Positions 37,011 to 47,437 are shown, numbered from the stretch's first letter. The stretch is 64,000 bases of DNA from Salinicoccus cyprini (GCF_007713705.1 NZ_VMSJ01000001.1:62001-126000), one strand, 5' to 3'. Notes: generated by a model not told the origin, from the letters alone. Numbers and translations: made by a program.

Positions 37011-38888
37011 ATGATGGCGAAATTTTCGTGGTCGAAATTGATGTTCTTCACAATGCTCATCATGGTGCTTGCACTTGCTGCATGTGGTGGAGGATCATCA
37101 GAGGAAGAAACAACTGAAGAAGCTTCCGGCGATGCAAGCTCGGAAGAGACGACAGAAGAAAGCACTGAAGAAGAAACAGAAGAAGGGTCCAGCGAGGATT
37201 CAGCTTCTGGTGACGTATACAACTATGAAGACTTCGGTACGACAGTATCGAATGAAGGGGAACCTGCTGAAGGGGGTACATTGAATGTGGGCCTGACTTC
37301 AGATACACCGTTTGAAGGCACGCTGAACTTCAACTTCTATTCAGGAAATCCTGACTTTGAAGTCATCAGCCTGTTCGATGAGCCACTGTTCACGATGGAT
37401 GAAGATTTCCAGTATACAAATGATGGTGCACTCCAGTATGAAGTAAACCAGGATGATAACACTGTCACTTTCACACTGCAGGAAGGCGTCACTTGGCACG
37501 ATGGTGAACCACTGACAATCCAGGACTATGTCTATGCATACGAAGTGATCGGTGATCCCGAGTATCCGGGCGTACGTGGTGCGACTGACGGTTTCACTCT
37601 GATCGAAGGCTACAATGAATTCAAAGCAGGAGAAGCGGATTCCATCTCCGGTATCGAAGTAGTGGATGATCAGACAGCAGTATTTACCTACACGGAACTT
37701 GCACCATCCCTTACAGCAGGCGGGTTCTGGCCTTATGCACTGCCTGAGCACCACTATGAAGGGGTTGCAGTAGCTGAGATGCCTGAAGCACCACAGACAC
37801 GTGAAAACCCTATCGGAATCGGACCTTATAAAGTAGATTCTGTTACACCAGGGGAAGCCGTTGTAATGTCCAAATTCGAAGACTACTGGAGAGGCGAACC
37901 GAATCTTGACGGTGTAACATTGAGCGTCGTTTCACCATCTTCTGTAGCGAATGCTATGGAAACTGGCGAAATCGACTTCGCAATCAACTTCCCGACTGAC
38001 CAGTATCCGGATGTAGAGGGTATGGAAGGTGTGGAATGGCTGGCAAACATCGAGGGTGCCTACACTTATATCGGTTTCAAACTGGGTGAGTGGAATGAAG
38101 AGGAAGGCCGAGTAAACTACATGCCTGAAGAATCCAAAATGGGCGATCCGGAACTTCGTCGTGCAATGTGGCACGCAATGGATAACGAAGCTGTCGGCAA
38201 CCGTTTCTATAATGGACTGCGCTGGAAAGCAACGACTCTGATCACACCTTACCATGCAAACTGGCACGATGACAGCGTTGAAGTGCCACAGTATGATCCT
38301 GAAGAAGCAAACCGTATTCTCGATGAAGCAGGATACGAAGATGTCGATGGGGACGGCTTCCGTGAAACACCAGAAGGCGAACCACTTGAAATCAACTTCG
38401 CTTCCATGTCCGGTGGCGATACAGCTGAACCACTTGCCAACTACTACATCCAATCCTGGAAAGAAGTCGGCCTGAACGTACAGCTTACCAACGGACGCCT
38501 GATCGAGTTCAACACATTCTACGATATGGTTGAAAATGACGATCCAGCAGTAGATATCTATCAAGGTGCATGGGGTGTTGGTTCCGACGTCGACCCTTAC
38601 GGTCTCTACGGTCCGGATGTAACATTCAACTACCCACGCTATGCAACTGAAGAGAGCACTCAGCTGATGGAAAGAGGAAACTCTGCAGAAGCATTCGATC
38701 TCGAAACAAGACAGGAGATCTATAACGAATGGCAGGCACTCATGGTTGAAGAAATGCCTGTAATCCCGACACTCTACAGAGCATATGTTGTTCCTGTAAA
38801 CGAAAGAGTTGTCAACTACAGCATCGATCTTGAGTACAACGAAGAAACGCTTCCTTACAACTGGGGCGTCACAGAAGTTCAGGAATAA
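37011..38888 (+). CDS. oppA: Oligopeptide-binding lipoprotein OppA
   Basis: Extracellular peptide receptor anchored by lipid at Cys25 (lipobox LALAAC). The 625 residues form an SBP_bac_5 protein. After the lipid Cys lies a striking acidic linker of about 45 residues made almost only of Glu, Ser, Thr, Asp and Gly, in keeping with a salt-adapted surface. Core motifs include TFTLQEGVTWHDGEPLT, NPIGIGPYKVDSVTPGE, the helix DPELRRAMWHAMD and PEEANRILDEAGY. GGGAGG precedes two adjacent ATGs (37011, 37014). A strong terminator follows. Confidence 0.93.
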   Translation: MMAKFSWSKLMFFTMLIMVLALAACGGGSSEEETTEEASGDASSEETTEESTEEETEEGSSEDSASGDVYNYEDFGTTVSNEGEPAEGGTLNVGLTSDTPFEGTLNFNFYSGNPDFEVISLFDEPLFTMDEDFQYTNDGALQYEVNQDDNTVTFTLQEGVTWHDGEPLTIQDYVYAYEVIGDPEYPGVRGATDGFTLIEGYNEFKAGEADSISGIEVVDDQTAVFTYTELAPSLTAGGFWPYALPEHHYEGVAVAEMPEAPQTRENPIGIGPYKVDSVTPGEAVVMSKFEDYWRGEPNLDGVTLSVVSPSSVANAMETGEIDFAINFPTDQYPDVEGMEGVEWLANIEGAYTYIGFKLGEWNEEEGRVNYMPEESKMGDPELRRAMWHAMDNEAVGNRFYNGLRWKATTLITPYHANWHDDSVEVPQYDPEEANRILDEAGYEDVDGDGFRETPEGEPLEINFASMSGGDTAEPLANYYIQSWKEVGLNVQLTNGRLIEFNTFYDMVENDDPAVDIYQGAWGVGSDVDPYGLYGPDVTFNYPRYATEESTQLMERGNSAEAFDLETRQEIYNEWQALMVEEMPVIPTLYRAYVVPVNERVVNYSIDLEYNEETLPYNWGVTEVQE

Positions 38889-38900
38889 GATGCACTGAAA

Positions 38901-38932
38901 GCATCCATGCCTATTGCATGGATGCTTTTTTT
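38901..38932 (+). terminator. Terminator of oppA
   Basis: GCATCCATGC and GCATGGATGC, loop CTATT, then a run of seven T. Confidence 0.9.
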
Positions 38933-38959
38933 GTTGTATGAGTACGCCCGATGTGATAA

Positions 38960-38978
38960 ATTAGTACCTAGTGATAAT
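38960..38978. promoter_or_regulatory. FapR operator upstream of fabHF
   Basis: ATTAGTACCTAGTGATAAT keeps the left half of the FapR palindrome (TTAGTACCT) fully and most of the right half. It follows directly on GATAAA, the likely -10 of a promoter whose -35 is TTGTTG (38931-38936). FapR, relieved by malonyl-CoA, controls fab genes in Bacillus and Staphylococcus. Confidence 0.85.
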
Positions 38979-39001
38979 ATGAGATTATAAGGTGTGATCA
39001 A

Positions 39002-39964
39002 ATGAAAAGAGTCGGCGTATTGGGCTTGGGTACGTATGTACCGGAGAAAGTGTTCACCAATCATGATTTTGAAAAGATTCTTGACACTTCAGATGAATGG
39101 ATTACAGAAATGACGGGAATCAAGGAACGCCGTTATGCAGAAGGAATGGAGACGAGCGACATGGCGTATGAAGCCGCCAGGGAAGCGATCGAAAATTCCG
39201 GAATAGATAAAGAGGAGATCGATCTGGTCATTGTGGCAACATCTACAGGCGACCACCAGTTTCCGACAGTCGCAACTGTACTGCAGCATAGACTGGGTTT
39301 GAGGCAGGTTCCATCAATGGATCAGCTGGCAGCCTGTACAGGCTTCATCTATGGTATGGTGACTGCCCAGCAGTTCATCCAGACGGGCACCTATAAGAAA
39401 GTGCTTGTTGTCGGAGCGGACAAACTGTCCAAAATCACCGATTTCTCCGATCGTTCAACAGCCGTCCTTTTCGGAGATGGCGCCGGTGCAGTCGTCATGG
39501 GTGAAGTGTCGGAAGGATACGGCATGCATTCATTTGAACTCGGCAGCAATGGCGCGGGGGGCCCCTACCTCTACGATGAAGCTGAAACAGGCAATATAAA
39601 GATGAATGGCCGCGAAGTCTACAAGTTTGCTGTCAGACAGATGGGCGAATCCAGTGTCAATGTGACTGAAAAGGCTGGATTGAGCAAAGATGATATAGAT
39701 ATGCTGGTGCCTCACCAGGCAAATATAAGGATTATGAATGCTGCACGTGAACGTATGGACCTCCCACAGGAAAGAATGAGTACCACTGTAGATAAATACG
39801 GGAATACTTCAGCGGCATCCATACCATTAAGTATCCATCACGAGATTAAAAATGGTAAAATAAAATCAGGAGACACTCTCGTTCTGGTCGGCTTTGGCGG
39901 CGGCCTGACATGGGGTGCGATCTGCCTGACATGGGGAGACAATAAGGAGGAGACTCATGGATAA
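39002..39964 (+). CDS. fabH: 3-oxoacyl-ACP synthase III
   Basis: Starts fatty-acid chains by condensing a short acyl-CoA with malonyl-ACP. The 320 residues contain the catalytic triad: Cys112 (AACTGF), His in VPHQANIRI and Asn in KYGNTSAAS. The acyl-pocket region fits the branched-chain-preferring Gram-positive type, though that cannot be proven here. It overlaps fabF by eight bases and lies under the FapR site. Confidence 0.96.
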   Translation: MKRVGVLGLGTYVPEKVFTNHDFEKILDTSDEWITEMTGIKERRYAEGMETSDMAYEAAREAIENSGIDKEEIDLVIVATSTGDHQFPTVATVLQHRLGLRQVPSMDQLAACTGFIYGMVTAQQFIQTGTYKKVLVVGADKLSKITDFSDRSTAVLFGDGAGAVVMGEVSEGYGMHSFELGSNGAGGPYLYDEAETGNIKMNGREVYKFAVRQMGESSVNVTEKAGLSKDDIDMLVPHQANIRIMNAARERMDLPQERMSTTVDKYGNTSAASIPLSIHHEIKNGKIKSGDTLVLVGFGGGLTWGAICLTWGDNKEETHG

Positions 39965-41198
39965 GAGAAGAGTAGTAATTACGGGTATCGGTGCGTTGAC
40001 ACCAATCGGCAATTCCGCGCCCGAAACATGGGAGAATGCCCTTAAGGGAGTCAATGGCGTTGATAAGATTACTCGCATAGATAACAGCGAGTACAATGTC
40101 CATGTCGCAGGAGAACTCAAGAACTTCGACATCGAAAACTACATGGATAAGAAAGAAGCACGTCGCATGGACCGCTTCACGCAGTATGCGATGGTCGCTT
40201 CCGACGAAGCTGTTGCAGACAGCGGACTCGATATTACGGATGACAACCGTGAGCGTATCGGTGTATGGATCGGCTCAGGTATCGGTGGCATCCAGGCACT
40301 GGAAGATGGATTCAAAGTGCTCTACGAAAGAGGACCACGTCGTGTAAGTCCTTTCTTCGTACCGATGATGATACCGGATATGGCAAGCGGCCAGGTATCC
40401 ATCAAGCATGGTCTTAAAGGTCCGAATGGTGCTACAGTAACGGCTTGTGCCACAGGTACAAACTCGATCGGTGAAGCATTCAAGTTCATCGAACGCGGTC
40501 AGGCGGACGCGATGGTCACTGGAGGTACGGAAGCACCGATCACCAGAATGGGTGTTGCAGGTTTCCAGGCCAATAAAGCACTGACGACTTCGGATGATCC
40601 AAACAAGGCCTCCCGCCCATATGACAAGAACAGAGATGGATTTGTCATCGGAGAAGGTGCAGGTATTGTAGTGCTCGAAGAACTCGAACACGCAAAGGCC
40701 CGCGGTGCAAAAATCTATGGGGAAGTTGTCGGCTATGGTACGACAGGCGACGCCCACCATATTACAGCACCTGCAGAAGAAGGAGAAGGCGGCGCACGTG
40801 CAATGCTCGAGGCAATGAAGGATGCAGGCATAAAGCCTGAAGAAATCGGCTACGTCAACGGACATGGAACAAGTACACCGTACAATGACATGTTCGAAAC
40901 AATGGCCATCCGCAACGTCTTCAAAGACCATGCCTACAAGCTGCTCGTCAACTCCACCAAATCAATGACAGGACACCTGCTCGGCGGTACCGGCGGCATG
41001 GAAGCCATCATTACAGCACTCAGCCTGAGAGATGGTAAAGTTCACCCGACAATCAATCTGGAAACACCAGACCCTGACTGCGATTTGAACTACGTCACAG
41101 AAGGTGCAGTAGAAGCAGACTTGAAGTATGCCATCTCAAACAGCTTCGGCTTCGGCGGACACAACGCCAGCCTGGTATTCAAAAAGTATGATGAATAG
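39957..41198 (+). CDS. fabF: 3-oxoacyl-ACP synthase II
   Basis: Elongation condensing enzyme of type II fatty-acid synthesis. The 413 residues have the nucleophile Cys164 in [15 protein letters not shown], His in [11 protein letters not shown] and the second His in [13 protein letters not shown], plus the C-terminal [17 protein letters not shown] 39957 follows GGAGG inside the end of fabH. The usual terminator is replaced or accompanied by a repeat-element hairpin. Confidence 0.97.
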   Translation: MDKRRVVITGIGALTPIGNSAPETWENALKGVNGVDKITRIDNSEYNVHVAGELKNFDIENYMDKKEARRMDRFTQYAMVASDEAVADSGLDITDDNRERIGVWIGSGIGGIQALEDGFKVLYERGPRRVSPFFVPMMIPDMASGQVSIKHGLKGPNGATVTACATGTNSIGEAFKFIERGQADAMVTGGTEAPITRMGVAGFQANKALTTSDDPNKASRPYDKNRDGFVIGEGAGIVVLEELEHAKARGAKIYGEVVGYGTTGDAHHITAPAEEGEGGARAMLEAMKDAGIKPEEIGYVNGHGTSTPYNDMFETMAIRNVFKDHAYKLLVNSTKSMTGHLLGGTGGMEAIITALSLRDGKVHPTINLETPDPDCDLNYVTEGAVEADLKYAISNSFGFGGHNASLVFKKYDE

Positions 41199-41247
41199 AT
41201 AGATGATGAAACCTATCTTGCCCAGTGTGGGGAAGACAGGTCAGATT

Positions 41248-41289
41248 GAAGACAAACCCCGTTTTGACACGGCGTTTGTCTTCTTTTTA
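41248..41289 (+). terminator. Repeat-borne terminator of fabF
   Basis: GAAGACAAAC (41248-41257) pairs with GTTTGTCTTC (41274-41283) with an inner CCGT/ACGG pair, then CTTTTTAT. It is the inverted counterpart of the hairpin after cdr (15059-15094), matching it at all but a few positions. Confidence 0.85.
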
Positions 41290-41311
41290 TATATTCTGAT
41301 GGATCTCGGAT

Positions 41312-41509
41312 CGTGGACGCCGCCATGGCAAGTTAACGGACCAACTCACCGTCGTGGGCGCTATCATGGCGAGTTAGAGCGCCAATTCACCATCGTGGAC
41401 GCTACCATGGCGAGTTAACGGGTTAATTCACCATCGTGGGGTCTACCATGGCGAGTTAGAGGGCCAATTCACCGTCGTAGGTGCTACCATGGCAAGTTAG
41501 AGGGCTAAT
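41312..41509. repeat. Tandem array of 41-bp units, four full and one partial, inverted
   Basis: Each unit runs CGTGGRCGCTACCATGGC, then AGTTAGAGGGCCAATTCACC; the period is again exactly 41 bp. Units vary at the same places as in the 14.6-kb array. Confidence 0.92.
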
Positions 41510-41596
41510 CTCATTCCCACTGGCACATCCCCAACAAACTTGATGAAGCAAGAACAAAAATCCGCTTCTTCTCCCTCTTCACGTAGTAGCCGGTAA

Positions 41597-41629
41597 TAAA
41601 AAAAGACGGATCAGAGCACTGATCCGTCT
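41597..41629 (-). terminator. Terminator of trpS
   Basis: AGACGGATCAG and CTGATCCGTCT form an 11-bp stem, loop AGCA; on the minus strand eight T follow. Confidence 0.88.
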
Positions 41630-41643
41630 ATCATCCATATCGT

Positions 41644-42660
<1,017 letters not shown>

Positions 42661-42941
42661 TTAGTCATTATTTATATGATAATAAAATTTCGGCCACCTT
42701 GCAATACAGGAGGTATCGGAGTGGTGACATAAATTTGGCATAATTTTTCTAAAAATTTGCGTGATTATTACATGATTCTCATTTAGTTTTAATCTTTACC
42801 CTGTATACTACAGAGTGTAAATAAGGTTTATACCGAAATTTATCAAGTTTCACGAAAAATCATGTCAATTCAGATTAGAAAACAGTCAAAACGGGTATAA
42901 ACTAATATTACAAATCTTTTTGAAATTGGAGTGTGAGTTGT

Positions 42942-43340
42942 ATGGTAACACTTTTTACTTCTCCAAGCTGCACATCATGCCGCAAAGCGAAAGCATGGTT
43001 ACATGAACACGAAATTCCTTATACTGAAAGAAATATATTCTCTGAACCACTTGGACTCGATGAAGTGAAAGCGATTCTTAGAATGACTGAGGATGGCACG
43101 GATGAAATTATTTCTACAAGATCAAAGACTTTCCAGAAGCTCAATGTAGATATCGACAGCATGCCGATGCAGGAACTCTATACATTGATCATGGAGAATC
43201 CTGGTCTACTCAGAAGACCGATCATCATGGACGAAAAACGTCTGCAGGTAGGATACAACGAAGATGAGATTCGTCGTTTTCTTCCGCGCACAGTAAGAAC
43301 ATTCCACTTGAACGAAGCGAAGCGTCTCGCTGAGCTGTAG
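42942..43340 (+). CDS. spx: Transcriptional regulator Spx
   Basis: ArsC-like regulator binding the RNA polymerase alpha subunit and reshaping transcription under thiol stress. The 132 residues contain the redox switch Cys10-x-x-Cys13 (SCTSCRKA) and the conserved [28 protein letters not shown] 42942 is chosen; GTG 42933 in the same frame sits too near GGAG (42928-42931). Degradation of Spx by ClpXP needs YjbH, encoded at 47.5 kb. The 299-base region upstream holds AT-rich sequence with TATACT at 42804 but no convincing -35. Confidence 0.97.
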   Translation: MVTLFTSPSCTSCRKAKAWLHEHEIPYTERNIFSEPLGLDEVKAILRMTEDGTDEIISTRSKTFQKLNVDIDSMPMQELYTLIMENPGLLRRPIIMDEKRLQVGYNEDEIRRFLPRTVRTFHLNEAKRLAEL

Positions 43341-43382
43341 GTGCTGTTCTTCCCGACAAACAACAATATACTTACAACCAGG

Positions 43383-43417
43383 ATGCCCGCGGATTACTTG
43401 AAATCCACGGGTATTTT
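43383..43417 (+). terminator. Terminator of spx
   Basis: ATGCCCGCGGATT pairs imperfectly with AATCCACGGGTAT, followed by TTTT. Confidence 0.65.
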
Positions 43418-43515
43418 GGCGTATAATGACATGACAATTCTAAAAGTGGTTTTAGCATTTCGGAATAAGGTATAATATAGATAAGAATCATACTTGAGGG
43501 AGAGGAGTGAGAAGT

Positions 43516-44166
43516 ATGAAGATTGAAAGAATTGATGAGTCGACAATCAAGTTTTTCATCACCTACCAGGACATCGAGAAACGTGGGTTTGATAAAGAAG
43601 ATCTATGGATGAACCGCAAACGTGGAGAAGAGTTCTTCTGGTCCATCATGGATGAAGTGAACCACGAGCAGGAAGAAGATTTTTCAATGGAAGGACCGCT
43701 ATGGATTCAGGTGCATGCCTATGATAAAGGTATCGAAGTGGTCGTTTCCAAATCCCAGGATGATAAACCATTCTCAACGGAGCAGACGCCTATGGATATA
43801 AATAATAATGATGTTGAACAGTTCCTCGAAAATATCGCCGCAGACTCGGAAGAAGTGACACCAATCACAAAAGAACCTGTCATGGTCAAATTCGATGAGT
43901 TCGAAGACCTTATCAAGTATACGCACGAGGTGGAAGTTGACGAAACCGTCTACGAAGACCTTCTTATTGCACATAAAGGCAGCTACTACTATCAGATTTT
44001 CTTCGACTATCGTATGGATTTCATGGATATGGAACGCATTGAAGCAAAACTTCTCGAATACAGTTCTCCCGCCGAACTATCCAGCATGGTGGTGGAGGAG
44101 TACGGTAAAGTCATCATGAGTATGAACGTAAGAAGCAAAGTAAGAAAGTTTTTTAAAGAAAATTAA
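43516..44166 (+). CDS. mecA: Adaptor protein MecA
   Basis: Adaptor delivering substrates such as ComK-type regulators to ClpCP. The 216 residues show the two MecA parts: an N-terminal substrate-binding region (MKIERIDESTIKFFITYQDIEKRGF) and a C-terminal ClpC-binding domain starting about FDEFEDLIKYTH. The linker between them is acidic. ATG 43516 follows AGAGGAGTGAG. TATAAT at 43471 may be its -10. The stop is closely followed by the terminator that overlaps the coiA ribosome site. Confidence 0.92.
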   Translation: MKIERIDESTIKFFITYQDIEKRGFDKEDLWMNRKRGEEFFWSIMDEVNHEQEEDFSMEGPLWIQVHAYDKGIEVVVSKSQDDKPFSTEQTPMDINNNDVEQFLENIAADSEEVTPITKEPVMVKFDEFEDLIKYTHEVEVDETVYEDLLIAHKGSYYYQIFFDYRMDFMDMERIEAKLLEYSSPAELSSMVVEEYGKVIMSMNVRSKVRKFFKEN

Positions 44167-44191
44167 TTTACTTGTATAGAAAATAAATCAA

Positions 44192-44231
44192 AAGCCTCCT
44201 TTTCTACCATATATAGAAGAGGAGGTTTTTT
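44192..44231 (+). terminator. mecA terminator containing the coiA ribosome site
   Basis: GCCTCCTTTTCTA pairs with TAGAAGAGGAGGT around CCATATA, followed by TTTTTT. The 3' arm GAGGAGG (44218-44225) is also the best ribosome site for coiA, whose ATG is at 44234. Confidence 0.8.
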
Positions 44232-44233
44232 CT

Positions 44234-45190
44234 ATGTTCATCGCACATGATAAAAATGGTACCAGAATCACAGCGAAGGAGGCACAAAAAGGCACGTACT
44301 ACTTCTGTCCGGTGTGCGGTTCGCCTGTCACCTTCAAATCCGGCAGCGTCAAGACACCGCATTTCTCGCATCACCGCATCATGGACTGTGTCCGTTATCT
44401 TTACAAGAAGGAGTCGCTTGCGCATCTGGATGCAAAACATACGCTCTATCTGGCACTGAACCGCCATCCTGTCGCAATGGAGTACTACCTGAAGGAAATC
44501 GAGCAGATTCCGGATCTGCTGATCGATCGCACTCGTGCGCTTGAAATCCAGTATTCAACCATTTCACCGGAGCTCATCGTTGAACGGTCACGGGGCTATC
44601 ACTCCCTCGGCATGGAGGTCATCTGGCTGCTGGATGAAGCGGCACTGCGCATCAACGCGGGCTGCATCATACCGACGCACTTTCAGCTGTCGACCGTCTT
44701 CAATGCGTCACTCTTCAGCTACTCCAACAAGCATGGACGTCTGAAGAGATGGACACTTCTGCATCATAGAGGGGGCAGCCGCTACACATACACCGCTGAA
44801 GTCCTTGCTCCTGACGCACTCGCCGGTCCGCTTCCGGCTGCACCCGTTGCACCAATCAGACTGGATCAGGACGACATCAGACGCATGATCCGCCATGCAC
44901 GCCGGCAGAAGAGCCGTTTGAACCCGACGCTCACTTTTCTGTATCAGCTGGGGCTCGATCCGGAGAATCTGCCGGCACATCTCTGCCATAGTGTCGAAGC
45001 AGAGCGATGGATCATGAATCCGCCATTGGAATGGAAGCTCTATATCATGCATGCGCTCGATAAGGGGACATTCGACTGGAACCAGTTCAGCCGCTTCATC
45101 CGGCTGCGTACCACACAGCAGGTGCCGGACAGGCAGACAGTACTCAGAAGTTTGATTGATGCCTATAAATCGTTATATATTTCACAATAA
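44234..45190 (+). CDS. coiA: Competence protein CoiA-like
   Basis: Competence-associated nuclease-like protein of 318 residues. It has a zinc-type pair Cys25-x-x-Cys28 (FCPVCGSPV), then KTPHFSHHR, and a restriction-endonuclease-like core: Asp94 in IPDLLIDR and Glu104-x-Gln106 in ALEIQYS, followed by ERSRGYHSLGMEVIWLLD. The C-terminal half is less conserved and rich in Arg and His. CoiA homologues help transformation with ComK-type competence; no other competence gene lies in this window. Its start lies in the tail of the mecA terminator. Confidence 0.88.
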   Translation: MFIAHDKNGTRITAKEAQKGTYYFCPVCGSPVTFKSGSVKTPHFSHHRIMDCVRYLYKKESLAHLDAKHTLYLALNRHPVAMEYYLKEIEQIPDLLIDRTRALEIQYSTISPELIVERSRGYHSLGMEVIWLLDEAALRINAGCIIPTHFQLSTVFNASLFSYSNKHGRLKRWTLLHHRGGSRYTYTAEVLAPDALAGPLPAAPVAPIRLDQDDIRRMIRHARRQKSRLNPTLTFLYQLGLDPENLPAHLCHSVEAERWIMNPPLEWKLYIMHALDKGTFDWNQFSRFIRLRTTQQVPDRQTVLRSLIDAYKSLYISQ

Positions 45191-45258
45191 GTTTCGATAC
45201 TTGAAATTTATCGGAAATATTGAGAAAATTATATTATCTTGAAAGTGGAGGGAAAGTC

Positions 45259-47058
45259 ATGGCAAAAGTCATTACACGTGAAGAACAGGAAGAGAAATAT
45301 ACATGGAATCTTGAAACAATCTTCGAATCGGATGAAGCATTCGAAGAAAAGTATAAAGAATTGGAAGGGCGTCTCGGTGAAGAGGCACAGTTCCAGGGCA
45401 GAATCGATTCGTCGGCAGTGCTCGCTGAAGCGCTGGAAACGGAACGTGCCATCAGTGATGAAATCGGCAAGCTGTTCGTCTATGCCCACCTCAAGCACGA
45501 CCAGGATACTTCGAATGATACATACAGTGCGCTCGAGTCGAAAGCCCGCACGCTGGTTGTAAAGTTCAATACTGCATGGAGCTTCCTCGTACCGGAAATC
45601 ATGAAGATCGATCAGGACACGCTTGAGGAGTGGCGCCAGGATGACCGCCTTTCCGAATTCTCCTTCGATCTTGAGAAGCTCAACAGAAAGCGCGCCCACG
45701 TGCTCAGTGACAAGGAGGAGAAGCTGCTCGCACAGGCGGGTGAAGTCATGTCGAGCCCGACATCGACATTCGGCATGTTCAACAATGCAGACCTCGAATT
45801 CCCGGATGCAGTGGATTCAGAAGGCAACGCGCATGCGCTGACGCAGGGCACGTACATCGACCTGCTCAAGTCAGGCGACCGCACACTCAGGCAGTCGGCA
45901 TATGAGAATCTGTACAGCACGTATGGTGCCTTCAGGAATACACTCAGCCAGACGCTGCAGGGTGTCGTCAGCACGCACGTCTTCCAGGCGCAGGCACGCG
46001 GCTATGATTCCGCAAGGCATCAGGCGCTGTCCAACAACTTCATTCCGGAAGCAGTATACGACAACCTCGTGAAGACGGTGAACGACCATCTGCACCTCAT
46101 GCACCGCTATACGGAACTGCGCAGGAAGCAGCTCGGTCTTGACAAGCTCAGGATGTATGATGTCTATACACCAATGATCAAAGACGTCGAATTCGAAATG
46201 ACCTACGAGGAGGCGAAGGACTGGATGCTCAAGTCCCTCGAGCCGATGGGGGACACGTATCTCAACATCATCAAGGAAGGGCTCGAAAACCGCTGGGTGG
46301 ACGTCTACGAAAATAAAGGCAAGAGAAACGGCGCATATTCCTCCGGCACATACGGCACAAATCCGTTCATCCTGATGAACTGGCAGGATAACGTCAACAA
46401 TCTGTTCACGCTGACCCACGAGTTCGGGCACAGTGTACACAGCTACTACAGCAGGCAGAACCAGCCATCCAATGCGTCCGGCTATTCCATTTTCGTCGCC
46501 GAGGTCGCCAGCAATTTCAACGAAGCACTGCTTGCCGACTACATGTTCAGAAATCTCGAAGATACGAAGAAGAAGCTCTACCTGCTGAATGAGCAGCTGG
46601 AAGGGTTCAGAGGCTCCGTCTTCAGACAGACGATGTTTGCAGAATTCGAGCATAAGATCCATTCCATGAAGGAAGCGGGCGAACCGCTGACTGCCGGCAG
46701 CCTGAATGTGGTATACGGGGAACTGAACCGCAAGTACTTCGGTGACGCGGTGGAATATGATGAATTCATCGATGTGGAATGGGCGAGGATCCCGCACTTC
46801 TACATGAACTACTACGTATACCAGTATTCCACCGGCTACGCAGCAGCTGCGAGTCTGTCGAAGCAGGTGCTTGAAGGGGACAGCGCAGTGGCGGAACGCT
46901 ATATCAACGAATTCCTCAAAAAAGGGTCGTCCGACTATCCGATCAACGTACTGAAAAATGCCGGCGTCGATATGACGACAAGCGAACCGATAGAAAATGC
47001 AATGAAAGTATTCGAGTCGCAACTCGACCAGTTCGAAGCACTACTGGCAGAACTTTAG
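45259..47058 (+). CDS. pepF: Oligoendopeptidase F
   Basis: Cytosolic M3B zinc metallopeptidase cutting peptides of about 7-17 residues, a natural partner of the Opp importer. The 599 residues contain the active site His387-Glu-Phe-Gly-His391 (LTHEFGHSVHSYYS) and the third ligand Glu in FVAEVASNFNEAL. ATG 45259 is preferred over an in-frame start 39 bases upstream because GGAGGG lies directly before it. It is followed by a terminator and then the RsaE gene, the same order as in S. aureus. Confidence 0.96.
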   Translation: MAKVITREEQEEKYTWNLETIFESDEAFEEKYKELEGRLGEEAQFQGRIDSSAVLAEALETERAISDEIGKLFVYAHLKHDQDTSNDTYSALESKARTLVVKFNTAWSFLVPEIMKIDQDTLEEWRQDDRLSEFSFDLEKLNRKRAHVLSDKEEKLLAQAGEVMSSPTSTFGMFNNADLEFPDAVDSEGNAHALTQGTYIDLLKSGDRTLRQSAYENLYSTYGAFRNTLSQTLQGVVSTHVFQAQARGYDSARHQALSNNFIPEAVYDNLVKTVNDHLHLMHRYTELRRKQLGLDKLRMYDVYTPMIKDVEFEMTYEEAKDWMLKSLEPMGDTYLNIIKEGLENRWVDVYENKGKRNGAYSSGTYGTNPFILMNWQDNVNNLFTLTHEFGHSVHSYYSRQNQPSNASGYSIFVAEVASNFNEALLADYMFRNLEDTKKKLYLLNEQLEGFRGSVFRQTMFAEFEHKIHSMKEAGEPLTAGSLNVVYGELNRKYFGDAVEYDEFIDVEWARIPHFYMNYYVYQYSTGYAAAASLSKQVLEGDSAVAERYINEFLKKGSSDYPINVLKNAGVDMTTSEPIENAMKVFESQLDQFEALLAEL

Positions 47059-47070
47059 AGAATGCATTGG

Positions 47071-47107
47071 CCTCCCATTGGATTTTTATTCATTGGGAGG
47101 AATTTTC
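47071..47107 (+). terminator. Terminator of pepF
   Basis: CCTCCCA (47071-47077) pairs with TGGGAGG (47094-47100), followed by AATTTTC. Confidence 0.65.
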
Positions 47108-47205
47108 TGATAACATGCCGGAAGGATCATGTCCATATTTTATATACAAGTTTACAAGTGGATGCGTTTTCATTATGACAGTCTTGTGAAGACGTGTTCA
47201 AAATG

Positions 47206-47235
47206 TTGTCTGGGCACTATTTTACGTGGTATATT
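47206..47235 (+). promoter_or_regulatory. RsaE promoter
   Basis: TTGTCT (47206-47211), 18 bp, TATATT (47230-47235) with TG one base before the -10. The stretch CTTGTGAAGACGTGTTCAAAA just upstream could be a site for the SrrA/ResD-type response regulator known to control RsaE/RoxS; that is inference. Confidence 0.65.
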
Positions 47236-47243
47236 TTAGACAT

Positions 47244-47345
47244 GAAATTTTTATCACTAAAACATACCCCTTTGTTTAAAAAGTGAAAAATTTCTCCCAT
47301 CCCCTTTGTTTGAGCAGCACACTATAGAAGGTGTGCTGCTTTTTT
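47244..47345 (+). ncRNA. rsaE: Small regulatory RNA RsaE (RoxS)
   Basis: About 102 bases with the arrangement of S. aureus RsaE as I remember it: a 5' part with ACATACCCCTTTGTTT, then AGTGAAAAATTTC, then a second C-rich loop CTCCCATCCCCTTTGTTT, and a terminator stem AGCAGCACAC/GTGTGCTGCT with six T. The UCCCC stretches pair with ribosome sites of central-carbon, TCA-cycle and redox mRNAs. It stands between pepF and yjbH, as in S. aureus. The 5' end is set from the -10 box and resemblance; it may be off by a few bases. Confidence 0.9.
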
Positions 47346-47374
47346 ATTTATTCAGGATAAGAGTATATATATGC

Positions 47375-47409
47375 GGCACGGTGGATCATTGCGATCACCG
47401 TGCCTTTTT
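47375..47409 (+). terminator. Second hairpin with T tract beyond RsaE
   Basis: GGCACGGTG(GATC) and (GATC)ACCGTGCC form a long stem followed by five T. It may be a back-up terminator for RsaE; no gene lies between the two. Confidence 0.6.
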
Positions 47410-47437
47410 CTGTTTCCATTGGGATGGGACATACATA

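Larger units (their letters stand above)
41248..41535. repeat. Composite repeat element, copy 3 (inverted, between fabF and trpS)
   Basis: Relative to copy 1 this is reversed. It starts with the GAAGACAAAC hairpin, then ATATTCTGATGGATCTCGGAT (similar to the ATCCATAAAAATA stretch of copy 1), then 41-bp units at 41312, 41353, 41394 and 41435 and a fifth that decays near 41509. The end (complement GGGATGTGCC, GGGAAT) resembles the GGGATGTATGGGAAT next to the left hairpin of copy 1; the CTGTAGAC hairpin itself is absent. Like copy 1 it lies between convergent genes. Confidence 0.75.
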
